Shown here one piece after another: positions 8,288-17,493 of a stretch of DNA of 57,258 nt (position 1 is its first letter; each line of letters starts with the position of its first letter). The notes beneath the pieces were generated by a model. That model was not told the DNA's origin. It saw only the letters and a list, made by a program, of their open reading frames with translations, and did not search any database. The stretch comes from JACDCY01 sp964350145. GTDB lineage: Bacteria; Gemmatimonadota; Gemmatimonadetes; Gemmatimonadales; Gemmatimonadaceae. A program made the translations under genes and the position numbers. Location: NCBI GenBank assembly GCA_964350145.1, contig CAYGJL010000021.1, positions 1 through 57,258 of the forward strand. The letters run 5' to 3'.

Positions 8288-8983
8288 ATGATCGAAGCCA
8301 TATCCCACCGGGGCTCCCGAACAGGCCACGCCGAGAATACCATCGGCGCCGTGCTCGCGGCCTTGGGCGAAGGGGCCGACGGCGTCGAGATAGACGTGCA
8401 TGCGACGCGCGATGGCGTGGTGATCGCACACCATGATTTCGTCCCGCGCGGCAGGAGCGGCGACCGGCGGCTCGCGTTCCGGCCGATCGCCGATCTCTCG
8501 TTCGCCGAGCTCCAGACGTTCGACCTCGGCGGCGGCGAACGCATTCCATCGCTGCGGGATCTCCTCGAAGCGCCGGCTGGCCGGGCGCGGCTGTACGTCG
8601 AGATCAAGGGCTGCGGATGCGAGGAGCTGCTCGCCGCCACCCTTTCAGTTGATTCAAACGTCGCGGTCCACAGCTTCGACCACCGGTCCATCTCCCGGAT
8701 GGCTATGCTGGCTCCGTCCATTACCCGCGGCGTGCTCCAGGGGAGCTACATGGTGGACAACTGCATTGGCCTGAGGTCGGCCTCGGCCACCGATCTGTGG
8801 CAGCACTTCGAGCTGACAGACGCGGGCCTCGTGGAAGAGGTCCACGCATGCGGCGGGCGCGTGATCGCCTGGACGGCCAACACGGAGCGGGACTGGGAGC
8901 GGCTCGCCGAAGCCGGTGTGGACGCGATCTGCACTGACGACGTGTCCGGGCTCCTGCGCTGGCGCGACCGCGGCCCGACGTAG
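8288..8983 (+). CDS. ugpQ: Glycerophosphodiester phosphodiesterase
   Basis: 231 residues. It has the GDPD TIM-barrel signature: HRG (His7-Gly9), ENT (16-18), EIDV with Glu34 and Asp36 as calcium ligands, AHHD (47-50), and later YVEIKG and VIAWTAN. It hydrolyses glycerophosphodiesters such as glycerophosphocholine to sn-glycerol-3-phosphate and the alcohol. No signal peptide is present, so a cytoplasmic UgpQ-like role fits. It is monocistronic by context; the next gene starts 88 bases later on the same strand. Confidence 0.88.
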   Translation: MIEAISHRGSRTGHAENTIGAVLAALGEGADGVEIDVHATRDGVVIAHHDFVPRGRSGDRRLAFRPIADLSFAELQTFDLGGGERIPSLRDLLEAPAGRARLYVEIKGCGCEELLAATLSVDSNVAVHSFDHRSISRMAMLAPSITRGVLQGSYMVDNCIGLRSASATDLWQHFELTDAGLVEEVHACGGRVIAWTANTERDWERLAEAGVDAICTDDVSGLLRWRDRGPT

Positions 8984-9071
8984 CTCGCACCGACCCGCAC
9001 ACCGCCGTATAATCACCTGGCGGCCGCCCTCCTGCGGTCGCGACACCGTCCAACCATCAGGAGACGTCTTA

Positions 9072-10505
9072 GTGAGGCAATTACTTCTCGGCGCCTGCGC
9101 TGCCCTTAGCCTGGCCTGCGCGGGCCGCACTCCACCGCCCGCGACCACGCCGGCGGCGCGTACGGCAGGCGACACCGGCCAGCGCGGCGTGGCGACCACC
9201 CTGTCGTCGCCGAACGCGAATCCATTCCCCAGCACGTACGTGCCGTTCCCGTCCCGGGCCACGGTGATACGGAACGCAACAATTCTGACCGCCGCGGGAC
9301 CGACCATCCGCGACGGCTCGATCCTGCTGCGCGACGGCAAGATTGTCGAAGTGGGCGTTACGGTTAACGCGCCGGCCGATGCGGTGATCATCGACGCCAC
9401 CGGCAAGTACGTCACCCCGGGGCTGATCGACACTCACTCGCACATCGGCGCGGGCGGCGCTCCCGGCGGACAGGGCGTTCTCCTCAACGACGTCAACGAA
9501 GCCACTTCGCCGGTCACGGCGCACGTTTGGATCGAGCATAGCATCTGGCCGCAGGATCCGCATCTGCCGCGCGTGCTCGAGGGCGGAGTCACGACGATTC
9601 AGGTGCTGCCGGGCTCGGCCAACCTGATCGGCGGACGAAGCGCCGTGATCAAGCTCGTGCCGTCGCGCACGGTCCAGGGGATGAAGTTCCCGGGCGCGAA
9701 GTACGGGCTCAAGATGGCGTGCGGCGAGAATCCCAAGCGGGTGTACCAGTCGCGCGGACCCTCGACGCGCATGGGCAACGTCGCCGGTTATCGCGCGGCG
9801 TGGATCGGCGCGGAGCGGTACCGCAGACAGTGGGACAACTGGCTTGCCAAACGCACGGGCGACGCGCCCAATCGCGACCTCGGCAACGAAACGCTCGCCG
9901 AAGTGCTGCGCGGCAACATCCTGGTGCACAACCATTGCTACCGGGCAGACGAGATGGTGCAGATGATCGACATCGCGAAGGAGTTCGGCTACAGCATCCG
10001 CTCCTTCCACCACGGAGTGGAGGCGTACAAGATCGCCGACATCCTGGCGCGCGAGAACATCTCCGGCTCGCTCTGGGCCGACTGGGGCCTGTTCAAGGTA
10101 GAGGCGATGGATGCGGTGAAGGCCAACATCGCGCTCGTGGACCGCGCGGGCGCGCGGGCAATCGTGCACTCGGACGACGCGTCCGGGTCGCAGCGGCTCA
10201 ATCAGGAAGCGGCCAAGGCGATGGCCGCCGGAAATCAGGCGGGGATCCCCGTCACCGAGGACCAGGCGATCAAGTGGATCACGATCAACCCCGCGTGGGC
10301 GCTCGGGCTCGAGGACCGCGTCGGCTCCCTCGAACAGGGCAAGAACGCGGACGTCGTACTTTGGTCGGGCAATCCGTTCAGCGTGTACTCGAGGCCGGAG
10401 AAAGTGTGGATCGACGGCGCGGTGCTGTTCGACCGGCTCGATCCGAACCAGCAATGGCGCACCGATTTCGAGCTCGGGTACGTGCCGCGGAGGGAACTGC
10501 GATGA
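9072..10505 (+). CDS. Exported amidohydrolase (imidazolonepropionase-like), subunit 1, metal site intact
   Basis: 477 residues from a GTG start preceded by AGGAGA eight bases upstream. The N-terminus MRQLLLGACAALSLACAG is a lipoprotein-like signal (Cys16), though the lipobox SLAC is not canonical. The amidohydrolase core has the metal motif LIDTHSHIG (His122, His124), HNHCYRADE, SFHHGVEAYK and HSDDASG, with the C-terminal strand NADVVLWSGNPF. Substrate is unknown; members cleave cyclic amides or dipeptides. It is coupled by ATGA to a second amidohydrolase gene, suggesting a two-subunit periplasmic or outer-membrane enzyme. Confidence 0.85.
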   Translation: MRQLLLGACAALSLACAGRTPPPATTPAARTAGDTGQRGVATTLSSPNANPFPSTYVPFPSRATVIRNATILTAAGPTIRDGSILLRDGKIVEVGVTVNAPADAVIIDATGKYVTPGLIDTHSHIGAGGAPGGQGVLLNDVNEATSPVTAHVWIEHSIWPQDPHLPRVLEGGVTTIQVLPGSANLIGGRSAVIKLVPSRTVQGMKFPGAKYGLKMACGENPKRVYQSRGPSTRMGNVAGYRAAWIGAERYRRQWDNWLAKRTGDAPNRDLGNETLAEVLRGNILVHNHCYRADEMVQMIDIAKEFGYSIRSFHHGVEAYKIADILARENISGSLWADWGLFKVEAMDAVKANIALVDRAGARAIVHSDDASGSQRLNQEAAKAMAAGNQAGIPVTEDQAIKWITINPAWALGLEDRVGSLEQGKNADVVLWSGNPFSVYSRPEKVWIDGAVLFDRLDPNQQWRTDFELGYVPRRELR

Positions 10506-11803
10506 CCAGCATCAACCTTGCGAGATTCGCGCGTGGCCTCGCGGCGGCGGCTCTGCTGACGACGGCCGGGTTCGCGGACGCTCAGACGATAGCGATCACG
10601 GGCGGCCGGGTATTCCCGGTCAGCGGTCCGGTGATCGAAAACGGAACGGTAGTGATTCGTGACGGAAAGATCGTGGCCGTGGGAGCCGGAGTCGCGGTGC
10701 CCGCCGGCGCCCGCGTCATCAACGCCACCGGCAAGTGGGTGACGCCCGGTCTGATCAACTCCGCGAGCCAGCTCGGTCTCAGCGAGATCGGCTCGGTTCA
10801 AGGCACGCGCGACGCTTCGGCGCGCAGCGAGGATCAGATCACCGCCGCGTTCACCGCCTGGGAAGGGTTCGATCCGCAGTCAATGCTGATCGCGCCGGCG
10901 CGTGAGGAAGGGGTCACCAGCGTAATGGTGTACCCCAGCGGCGGGCTCATCTGGGGCCAGGCGGCGTTCGTGACGCTCACCGGCGGACCGCTCACCGATC
11001 ACATCACTCGCGCGCCGGTCGCGATGATGGCGCAGATCGGGAACCCCGGCCAGGCGGGAACCGGCGCGCGCGCCCAGCACCTCCTGCGTCTGCGGGAACT
11101 GTTCGAAGACGTCCGCGCTTATCGCGACAATCGGCGCGCGTACGAGCGGGCGGAGACGCGGGAGTTCGCCGCCAGCCGCAAGGACCTGGAGGCGATGATA
11201 CCGGTACTCGAAGGACGCCTTCCTCTCATCGTCGCGACTGACAAAGCGAGTGACATCGAGGCGACACTCCGGCTCGGCCGCGAGTACGGCCTGCGGCTGA
11301 TGCTGGCCGGAGCGGACGAGGCATGGAAGGTTGCTGACCAGATCGCGGCCGCGGGCGTGCCGGTGTTCACCGGCGCCATGAACAACATCCCCGGCAGCTT
11401 TTCTTCCCTCGGCAGACGGCAGGACAACGCCGCGCTACTGCGGCGGGCCGGCGTCGAGGTGCTGTTGGTCGGCAATGCGGGCGGGGGTGGCGCGGACGAG
11501 CCGTTCAACGTCCGCAACATCAAGCAGGAGGCGGGCAACGCCGTGGCGTACGGGATGTCGTGGAACGACGCCCTGCGCGCTATCACGCTGGCGCCCGCGC
11601 AGGTGTTCGGCGTGGCCGAGCGGACCGGATCGCTGCAAGCTGGCCGCGACGCGGACGTCGTCATCTGGAGCGGCGACCCGTTCGAGTTCACGACGCGGGC
11701 TGAGCACGTGTTCGTGCGCGGCGTGGAACACGACGTCCGAACGAGGCAGGAGTTGCTGACGGAGCGGTACAAAACGCTGCCGCCGGCGAGGTGGGAACCC
11801 TAG
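10502..11803 (+). CDS. Exported amidohydrolase-fold protein, subunit 2, lacks first metal motif
   Basis: 433 residues with a cleavable signal peptide (to about FADAQ). The fold is recognisable at both ends: GGRVFPVSGPVIENGTVVI, VTPGLI near 80-85 and DADVVIWSGDPFEF near the C-terminus. Where catalytic members have D-x-H-x-H it reads N86, A88 and Q90 (LINSASQLG). I also see no histidine in the later ligand positions nor the usual catalytic Asp; that region reads LLVGNAGGGGADE. It is therefore probably a non-catalytic partner of the preceding gene, with which it overlaps by four bases. A strong terminator follows. Confidence 0.82.
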   Translation: MTSINLARFARGLAAAALLTTAGFADAQTIAITGGRVFPVSGPVIENGTVVIRDGKIVAVGAGVAVPAGARVINATGKWVTPGLINSASQLGLSEIGSVQGTRDASARSEDQITAAFTAWEGFDPQSMLIAPAREEGVTSVMVYPSGGLIWGQAAFVTLTGGPLTDHITRAPVAMMAQIGNPGQAGTGARAQHLLRLRELFEDVRAYRDNRRAYERAETREFAASRKDLEAMIPVLEGRLPLIVATDKASDIEATLRLGREYGLRLMLAGADEAWKVADQIAAAGVPVFTGAMNNIPGSFSSLGRRQDNAALLRRAGVEVLLVGNAGGGGADEPFNVRNIKQEAGNAVAYGMSWNDALRAITLAPAQVFGVAERTGSLQAGRDADVVIWSGDPFEFTTRAEHVFVRGVEHDVRTRQELLTERYKTLPPARWEP

Positions 11804-11808
11804 GAACG

Positions 11809-11839
11809 GTGACTAGTGACTCGTGACTAGTGACTAGTA
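11809..11839. repeat. Heptad tandem array, unit GTGACTA
   Basis: GTGACTA, GTGACTC, GTGACTA, GTGACTA occupy 11809-11836 without gaps, six bases after the amidohydrolase stop codon. A similar array in opposite orientation lies at 12421-12447, on the other side of the small gene at 12017-12358. Confidence 0.85.
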
Positions 11840-11859
11840 ATGGCAGGACCCAACGATGG

Positions 11860-11889
11860 AACGGCGCGTCTTCGGACGCGCCGTTTTTT
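11860..11889 (+). terminator. Rho-independent terminator of the amidohydrolase operon
   Basis: AACGGCGCGTC (11860-11870) pairs perfectly with GACGCGCCGTT (11875-11885) around a TTCG tetraloop, followed by a run of T to 11889. It is one of the two clearest hairpin terminators in the window. Confidence 0.92.
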
Positions 11890-12016
11890 CTTACCCGCTG
11901 TCGAACGCGCGGCTCGCGGCTGCCTCCGTACGACGATCCGCTTCTACCAGAGAGAAATCCACGTATTCCGGCAGCAGTCCCTGCGAGGCCACGACTACTT
12001 CAGGGGCCGTACGCCA

Positions 12017-12358
12017 TTACACCGCAGGCGGCGGCTCCGCGCTGTCGGCTGGAGGTGACGCCGTTTTGGAAAGCTGTGCCTCCAGGCGCGAGGCCTCGGC
12101 CTCACGCTCGGCCAGCGTCGCGGTCAGCCGCGCCTTCGTATCGGCGTCGAGTTGTGAGCCGCTCTGCTCGGCGCGGAAGATCGCGTAGCCCAGCGCCTGC
12201 GCCGCGCGGTCGGCCAGTTGTCGCTCGCGAAACGCGTCCACGCGGACTTTCCCTTCCTCGAGCGCGCCCTGAGTCGCCTTGCCCGCCTTCTCGAGCACGT
12301 CCTGCATCGCCTTGCCGGCGGTATCGAGCTCTCGCTTCAGATTATCCCAGACTGCCAT
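12017..12358 (-). CDS. Small helical, coiled-coil-like protein of unknown function
   Basis: 113 residues starting MAVWDNLKRELDTAGKAMQD. The protein is charged and Ala-rich with amphipathic helices throughout (GALEEGKVRVDAFRERQLADRAAQALGYAI, split here only by eye; LTATLAEREAEASRLEAQL), followed by a Pro-rich tail. It has no signal peptide or cysteine. It resembles small conserved helical proteins seen in this kind of genome but I cannot assign a family. Heptad arrays in opposite orientations lie on both sides of it. AAAGGA precedes the ATG by about ten bases. Confidence 0.7.
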   Translation of the reverse strand: MAVWDNLKRELDTAGKAMQDVLEKAGKATQGALEEGKVRVDAFRERQLADRAAQALGYAIFRAEQSGSQLDADTKARLTATLAEREAEASRLEAQLSKTASPPADSAEPPPAV

Positions 12359-12420
12359 GGACGGATCCTTTGTGGAGGACGAAGGGAGTACGGCGCGGTA
12401 TCGGCGAAAGTTACAAAGCA

Positions 12421-12447
12421 GTGACTAGTCACTAGTCACTTGTCACC
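12421..12447. repeat. Heptad tandem array, unit TAGTCAC
   Basis: GTGACTAGTCAC forms a 12-base perfect palindrome at 12421-12432, followed by two further units, TAGTCAC and TTGTCAC. It lies between the small helical gene and the tonB-like gene, five bases after the latter's stop. Confidence 0.85.
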
Positions 12448-12452
12448 GCTTT

Positions 12453-13247
12453 TCAGCTGTCCAGTCGGAACACGAACCGCTGCTGCACGAGCTGCCGGAC
12501 GGACCGACCGCCGATCTTCGCGGGCGAGAAGCGGTGCCGCGGCAGCACTTCTCGAACCGCCGCCGCGAAGGCCGAGTTGGTGGATTCGAGAACCCTGATG
12601 CTCCCTGACTCCACGCGCCCGTTCGCGCCGACGACGAACTGCACGACGACGCGCCCGATCATCCCCGACTCGCGCATCGAGTTTGGGTATTCCGGCTGCG
12701 CGTTGCCGCCGGCCGGCGACGCCGCTTCCTCGACCTGGAATTCGAAGTACGGCTGATTGCTCAGTCCGCCAACGGTCCCCTTGCTGTTCGCGTCGCCGGT
12801 CCCGCCGTCCACACCTTTCGAGCTGCCGCCAGCTACGCCTTTGCCGCTGAAGTCCGACTCGTTGGTCACGACCGCGGAGAGGTCCACCTCCGGTATTGAC
12901 ACCGGGATGTTCACCGGCGCCTGAACGATCTGGAACCCCTTGGGCGGTGCGGGCGCTTCGACGCGGGGTGCCTCCGGGGCCTTGGCCGGGGCGGCCTTCG
13001 CGGGCTCCGGCGCCTTGGGTGTCGGCTTCGGCTCCTCCGGCTTGGGCTGTTCCGGTTTCGGCTCCTCCTTCTTCACCTCAACGTAGTTCAGCTTCTCCTC
13101 GCGCGACTTCTCCAACGCGTCCGAGCGGGCATTGGCGGTAGCTACGACGGCGAGAACCAGCACTCCAAGATGCAGCGCCACACTCGCGATGGTTCCGGCG
13201 GTTCTGCGCTGCTTTTTTGGCTTCGATTCGATCAAAGTAGTGAACAT
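12453..13247 (-). CDS. TonB family energy-transducing protein
   Basis: 264 residues. An N-terminal cytoplasmic stretch MFTTLIESKPKKQRRTAG is followed by one membrane helix (about 18-40), a long Pro/Glu/Lys periplasmic spacer (PKPEQPKPEEPKPTPKAPEP), a Gly-rich segment and a C-terminal TonB domain (PEYPNSMRESGMIGRVVVQF, SIRVLESTNSAFAAAVREVL). TonB proteins couple inner-membrane proton motive force to outer-membrane receptors. No exbB/exbD genes are visible nearby. ATG 13247 has AAGGGGGG four bases upstream, which decides the start against a longer frame to 13307. Confidence 0.88.
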   Translation of the reverse strand: MFTTLIESKPKKQRRTAGTIASVALHLGVLVLAVVATANARSDALEKSREEKLNYVEVKKEEPKPEQPKPEEPKPTPKAPEPAKAAPAKAPEAPRVEAPAPPKGFQIVQAPVNIPVSIPEVDLSAVVTNESDFSGKGVAGGSSKGVDGGTGDANSKGTVGGLSNQPYFEFQVEEAASPAGGNAQPEYPNSMRESGMIGRVVVQFVVGANGRVESGSIRVLESTNSAFAAAVREVLPRHRFSPAKIGGRSVRQLVQQRFVFRLDS

Positions 13248-13440
13248 TTTCCCCCCTTGGGGCCCCCGGGTCGTCCTGCAATCACGATCCAGCGAGCACC
13301 CCCTCATAACGCACTATCGGTGCCAGGATCGGCCGAAAAAAAGTCCTCGGATGCCTACCTAAATCGAGGTACGGAGCCGACTTTGTGTCAATCGAAAAAC
13401 TCGTTCACCGTTCGCTCCGGCGACACACACCTTCCCGATC

Positions 13441-15097
<1,657 letters not shown>

Positions 15098-15099
<2 letters not shown>

Positions 15100-15227
15100 C
15101 TGCCACATAGAACTGCCAAGCGGCGAGCTGCCAGCTTGAAGCCGCCAGCTACGAGCACAGTTGTCGTCGCTCGCGGCTGGTAGCTTCCAGCTGGCAGCGC
15201 GCAGCTTGGCAGTTCTAGGTGGCAGTT
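15098..15227. repeat. Large imperfect palindrome with heptad period, family 2 copy a
   Basis: The left arm from 15098 (AACTGCC, AGAACTGCCAAGC, then AGC every seven bases) and the right arm ending 15227 (GCTTGGCAGTTCT, GGCAGTT) are reverse complements over about 59 bases with roughly eight mismatches. It begins within the stop codon of the symporter gene and lies just before the terminator at 15231. A closely similar element is at 53566-53684. Confidence 0.88.
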
Positions 15228-15230
15228 AAC

Positions 15231-15266
15231 AAAAAAGCCCCCGCCGTTTTCGGCGGGGGCTTTTTT
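15231..15266. terminator. Bidirectional Rho-independent terminator
   Basis: AAAAAAGCCCCCGCCG (15231-15246) pairs perfectly with CGGCGGGGGCTTTTTT (15251-15266) around a TTTT loop. With A and T runs on both sides it can stop both the symporter transcript (plus) and the L21-L27 transcript (minus), which converge here. Confidence 0.95.
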
Positions 15267-15276
15267 CTTGGATCGC

Positions 15277-15546
15277 TTACGCCGCGGACTCTTTCTCGGG
15301 GTAGACGCTCACCTTGAAGCGAGTCTTGTTCTTGTGCTCGAACTTCACCACGCCGTCAATCAGCGAGTAGATCGTGAAGTCCGTACCGAGGCCGACGTTG
15401 CGTCCCGGGTGCCACTTCGTGCCGCACTGCCGCACGATGATGTTCCCCGCGACGACGCGCTCGCCGCCGAACTTCTTGATCCCGCGGTACTGCGGATTGC
15501 TGTCGCGTCCGTTGCGGGACGAGCCTACGCCCTTTTTATGTGCCAT
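15277..15546 (-). CDS. rpmA: 50S ribosomal protein L27
   Basis: 89 residues, MAHKKGVGSSRNGRDSNPQY, the full conserved L27 N-terminus, followed by RVVAGNIIVRQCGTKWHPGRNVG. It begins directly with the mature MAHKKG form, with no cleavable N-terminal extension. L27 sits at the peptidyl transferase centre. It follows rplU by 12 bases, the standard L21-L27 order. Confidence 0.97.
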   Translation of the reverse strand: MAHKKGVGSSRNGRDSNPQYRGIKKFGGERVVAGNIIVRQCGTKWHPGRNVGLGTDFTIYSLIDGVVKFEHKNKTRFKVSVYPEKESAA

Positions 15547-15558
15547 ATGATCGCTCGA

Positions 15559-15876
15559 TCAGCCGAGTTTGATGTCGTTGATGCGGACTTCGGTGAAGCC
15601 CTGCCTGTGTCCCTGCTTGCGCGCGTAGTTCTTCCGGCGCTTGAACTTGAAGACGACGATCTTGTCGGCGCGACCGTGCTTGACGATCTCGCCCGTGACG
15701 GCCGCGCCGTTGAGCGCTGGCGTGCCGAGCTTGACGGTGTCGCCGTCAGTCCCGAGGATCACGTCCTCGAACGTTATCTTGCTTCCCGGCTCGCCTTCGA
15801 CGGTCGGGATGCGAATGCTTTTGCCGGGCTCGGCACGGAACTGCTTGCCGCCGGTGCGAATGATTGCGTAAGACAT
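15559..15876 (-). CDS. rplU: 50S ribosomal protein L21
   Basis: 105 residues, MSYAIIRTGGKQFRAEPGKS with the C-terminal signature KRRKNYARKQGHRQGFTEVRI typical of L21 (written in two parts: KRRKNYARKQGHRQG and FTEVRINDI). It is the first gene of the rplU-rpmA operon. A candidate promoter and an AT-rich leader lie just upstream. Confidence 0.97.
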   Translation of the reverse strand: MSYAIIRTGGKQFRAEPGKSIRIPTVEGEPGSKITFEDVILGTDGDTVKLGTPALNGAAVTGEIVKHGRADKIVVFKFKRRKNYARKQGHRQGFTEVRINDIKLG

Positions 15877-15912
15877 GAGGCCAGTTACGGTTAGGAAATC
15901 GTGCAGCCTTTA

Positions 15913-15941
15913 AAAATATACAGGTTTTGGGTTTTACACAA
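15913..15941 (-). promoter_or_regulatory. Candidate promoter of rplU-rpmA
   Basis: On the minus strand TTGTGT (15936-15941) and TATTTT (15913-15918) are 17 bases apart, 37 bases before the rplU ATG. TATATT at 15915-15920 is an alternative -10 with 15-base spacing. The AT-richness contrasts with the surroundings, but the match is only partial. Confidence 0.4.
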
Positions 15942-16097
15942 CGGGTTCGGGTGAACGGTTCTACGTCTGATGGCTTCCGGTGACTGACTGGCTTTCGGTG
16001 AATGGTCGAAGGTGCTAACCGTCGACTGTCAGCCGTCGGCCGTCGGCCTTTTGTTCATACCGGGAACCGTACGACCTACAACCACTTACCCTAACCT
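15922..16097. repeat. Degenerate heptad-periodic region
   Basis: GGT/GGG units recur every seven bases on the left (GGGTTCG, GGTGAAC, GGTTCTA), GTCAGCC GTCGGCC GTCGGCC lies in the middle (from about 16028), and ACC units recur every seven bases on the right (AACCGTA, CGACCTA, CAACCAC, TTACCCT). The two outer halves are roughly complementary. It fills the gap between rplU and the amidohydrolase gene. Confidence 0.5.
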
Positions 16098-16110
16098 GTT
16101 GTGCTCTGAG

Positions 16111-17388
16111 CTACTGCTTGTAAACCCGCCCACCCTTCATAACGAAGGAGGCCCGCTCCAGCGCGCGGATGTCGCCGAGGGGATTCCCCGGCACCGCGAT
16201 GATGTCGGCCAGCAGCCCCGGCGCCAGCCGGCCCCTGTCGGCCGTGCCGAGCAGATCGGCCGCGTTGATGGTACCCGCCTGGATGGCACCGAGCGGGGTC
16301 ATCCCACGATCTACGAGAGTCTTGAACTCCCGGATCGCGTGCTCGTGCGGGATGACGGCGGCGTCCGTGCCGAACGCGATCTTGACTCCCGCTCTGATCG
16401 CGCGGGTCACGTTCGCGCGCGCGACCGGCAGGATGGATTCTGCTTTCGACCGCAGCAGCGGCGGGAGAATTCGCAGATCGATCGAATCGGCGAGATACGT
16501 GGTCGGCACGAGGTAAGTGCCGCGTTGCTTCATTAGCGTGATCGCCTCGTCGTTCAGCATCGACCCGTGCTCGATGGACGCCACCCCCGCCCGGACCGCC
16601 GCGATGATTCCCTCGGTGCCGTGGGCATGAGCCGCGACCTTCACGCCGTGTCGCGCAGCCTCCTGCACGATCGCCTGCATCTCGTCGTCGGAGAACTGCT
16701 GCGCGCCGACGCTCTCCTCGAACGAGAGCACCCCCGCCGTCGCGCAGATCTTGATGACCTTCGCGCCGTACTTGAGCTGCTGGCGCACCGCTTCCACGGC
16801 CTCGTCCGGCCCGTCGGCGATTCCAGTGACAGTCGAGCCCTCTAGCACGCCTGGCTTCCAGCCGGTGTGATCGCAGTGCCCGCCGGTAATCCCGAGCGAG
16901 TGCCCGGCGGGAATGATGCGCGGCGCGTCGATCCACCCCGCATCCGACGCCCGCATGAGCGCGGCGTCGGCGAAGCCGGCGGATCCTACGTCACGTACCG
17001 TGGTGAACCCGGACTGGAGCATCAGCCGCGCGTTCCTGACGCCGCGCACGGTGACGTCTGCGTCGGTCTCGCGCGCGGGGCGGACGTACGAGCCCGCCTC
17101 GAGGTTGCTCGCCAGATGTGTGTGCGCGTCAATCAGCCCGGGCAGCAGCGTGACGTCGCCGAGATCTATCACCCGGGCGCCGGCCGGGACCGCCGAGCTG
17201 GTGACGGAGGTGATCCGGTCGCCGGTGATTGTGACGACCGCGTTCTGGACGAAGTTGCCGGTGCTGACGTCGAGCATGCGGGCGGCCCGTATGACCGTTA
17301 CTGACTCGCTGAATGCCTGGGAGCCGGCCTGGGACGCCGGCATAGCCAGGCAGACGGCGAGCGCGGCGAACCTGCTGAAGGAACGCAT
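16111..17388 (-). CDS. Exported amidohydrolase (prolidase/imidazolonepropionase-like)
   Basis: 425 residues with a signal peptide (MRSFSRFAALAVCLAMPAS). The metal motifs of a binuclear amidohydrolase are intact: LIDAHTHL (His89, His91), the carbamylatable lysine in YGAKVIKICATAG, VAAHAHGTEG, SIEHGSML and the catalytic Asp in FGTDAAV. The GHCDHTGW loop is common in bacterial Xaa-Arg/Xaa-Lys dipeptidases of this group. It is a third exported amidohydrolase in the window and stands alone. ATG 17388 is preferred to an upstream GTG at 17418 because it begins the signal peptide. Confidence 0.87.
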   Translation of the reverse strand: MRSFSRFAALAVCLAMPASQAGSQAFSESVTVIRAARMLDVSTGNFVQNAVVTITGDRITSVTSSAVPAGARVIDLGDVTLLPGLIDAHTHLASNLEAGSYVRPARETDADVTVRGVRNARLMLQSGFTTVRDVGSAGFADAALMRASDAGWIDAPRIIPAGHSLGITGGHCDHTGWKPGVLEGSTVTGIADGPDEAVEAVRQQLKYGAKVIKICATAGVLSFEESVGAQQFSDDEMQAIVQEAARHGVKVAAHAHGTEGIIAAVRAGVASIEHGSMLNDEAITLMKQRGTYLVPTTYLADSIDLRILPPLLRSKAESILPVARANVTRAIRAGVKIAFGTDAAVIPHEHAIREFKTLVDRGMTPLGAIQAGTINAADLLGTADRGRLAPGLLADIIAVPGNPLGDIRALERASFVMKGGRVYKQ

Positions 17389-17455
17389 TTGGAATCCGCT
17401 GGATTGAGTGAGCACCAAAGGTCGTCAAGCGCGGCCCGCGCGGCAACTTCAGGCC

Positions 17456-17487
17456 CAGTCACTAGTCACTAGTAGTCACTAGTGACT
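17456..17487. repeat. Heptad array, unit TAGTCAC, with palindromic end
   Basis: CAGTCAC, TAGTCAC, then TAG, TAGTCAC and TAGTGACTG run through 17456-17487; the last part is the palindrome TCACTAGTGA. It is six bases beyond the rng stop codon and 69 bases upstream of the amidohydrolase start. Confidence 0.82.
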
Positions 17488-17493
17488 GCAGCT

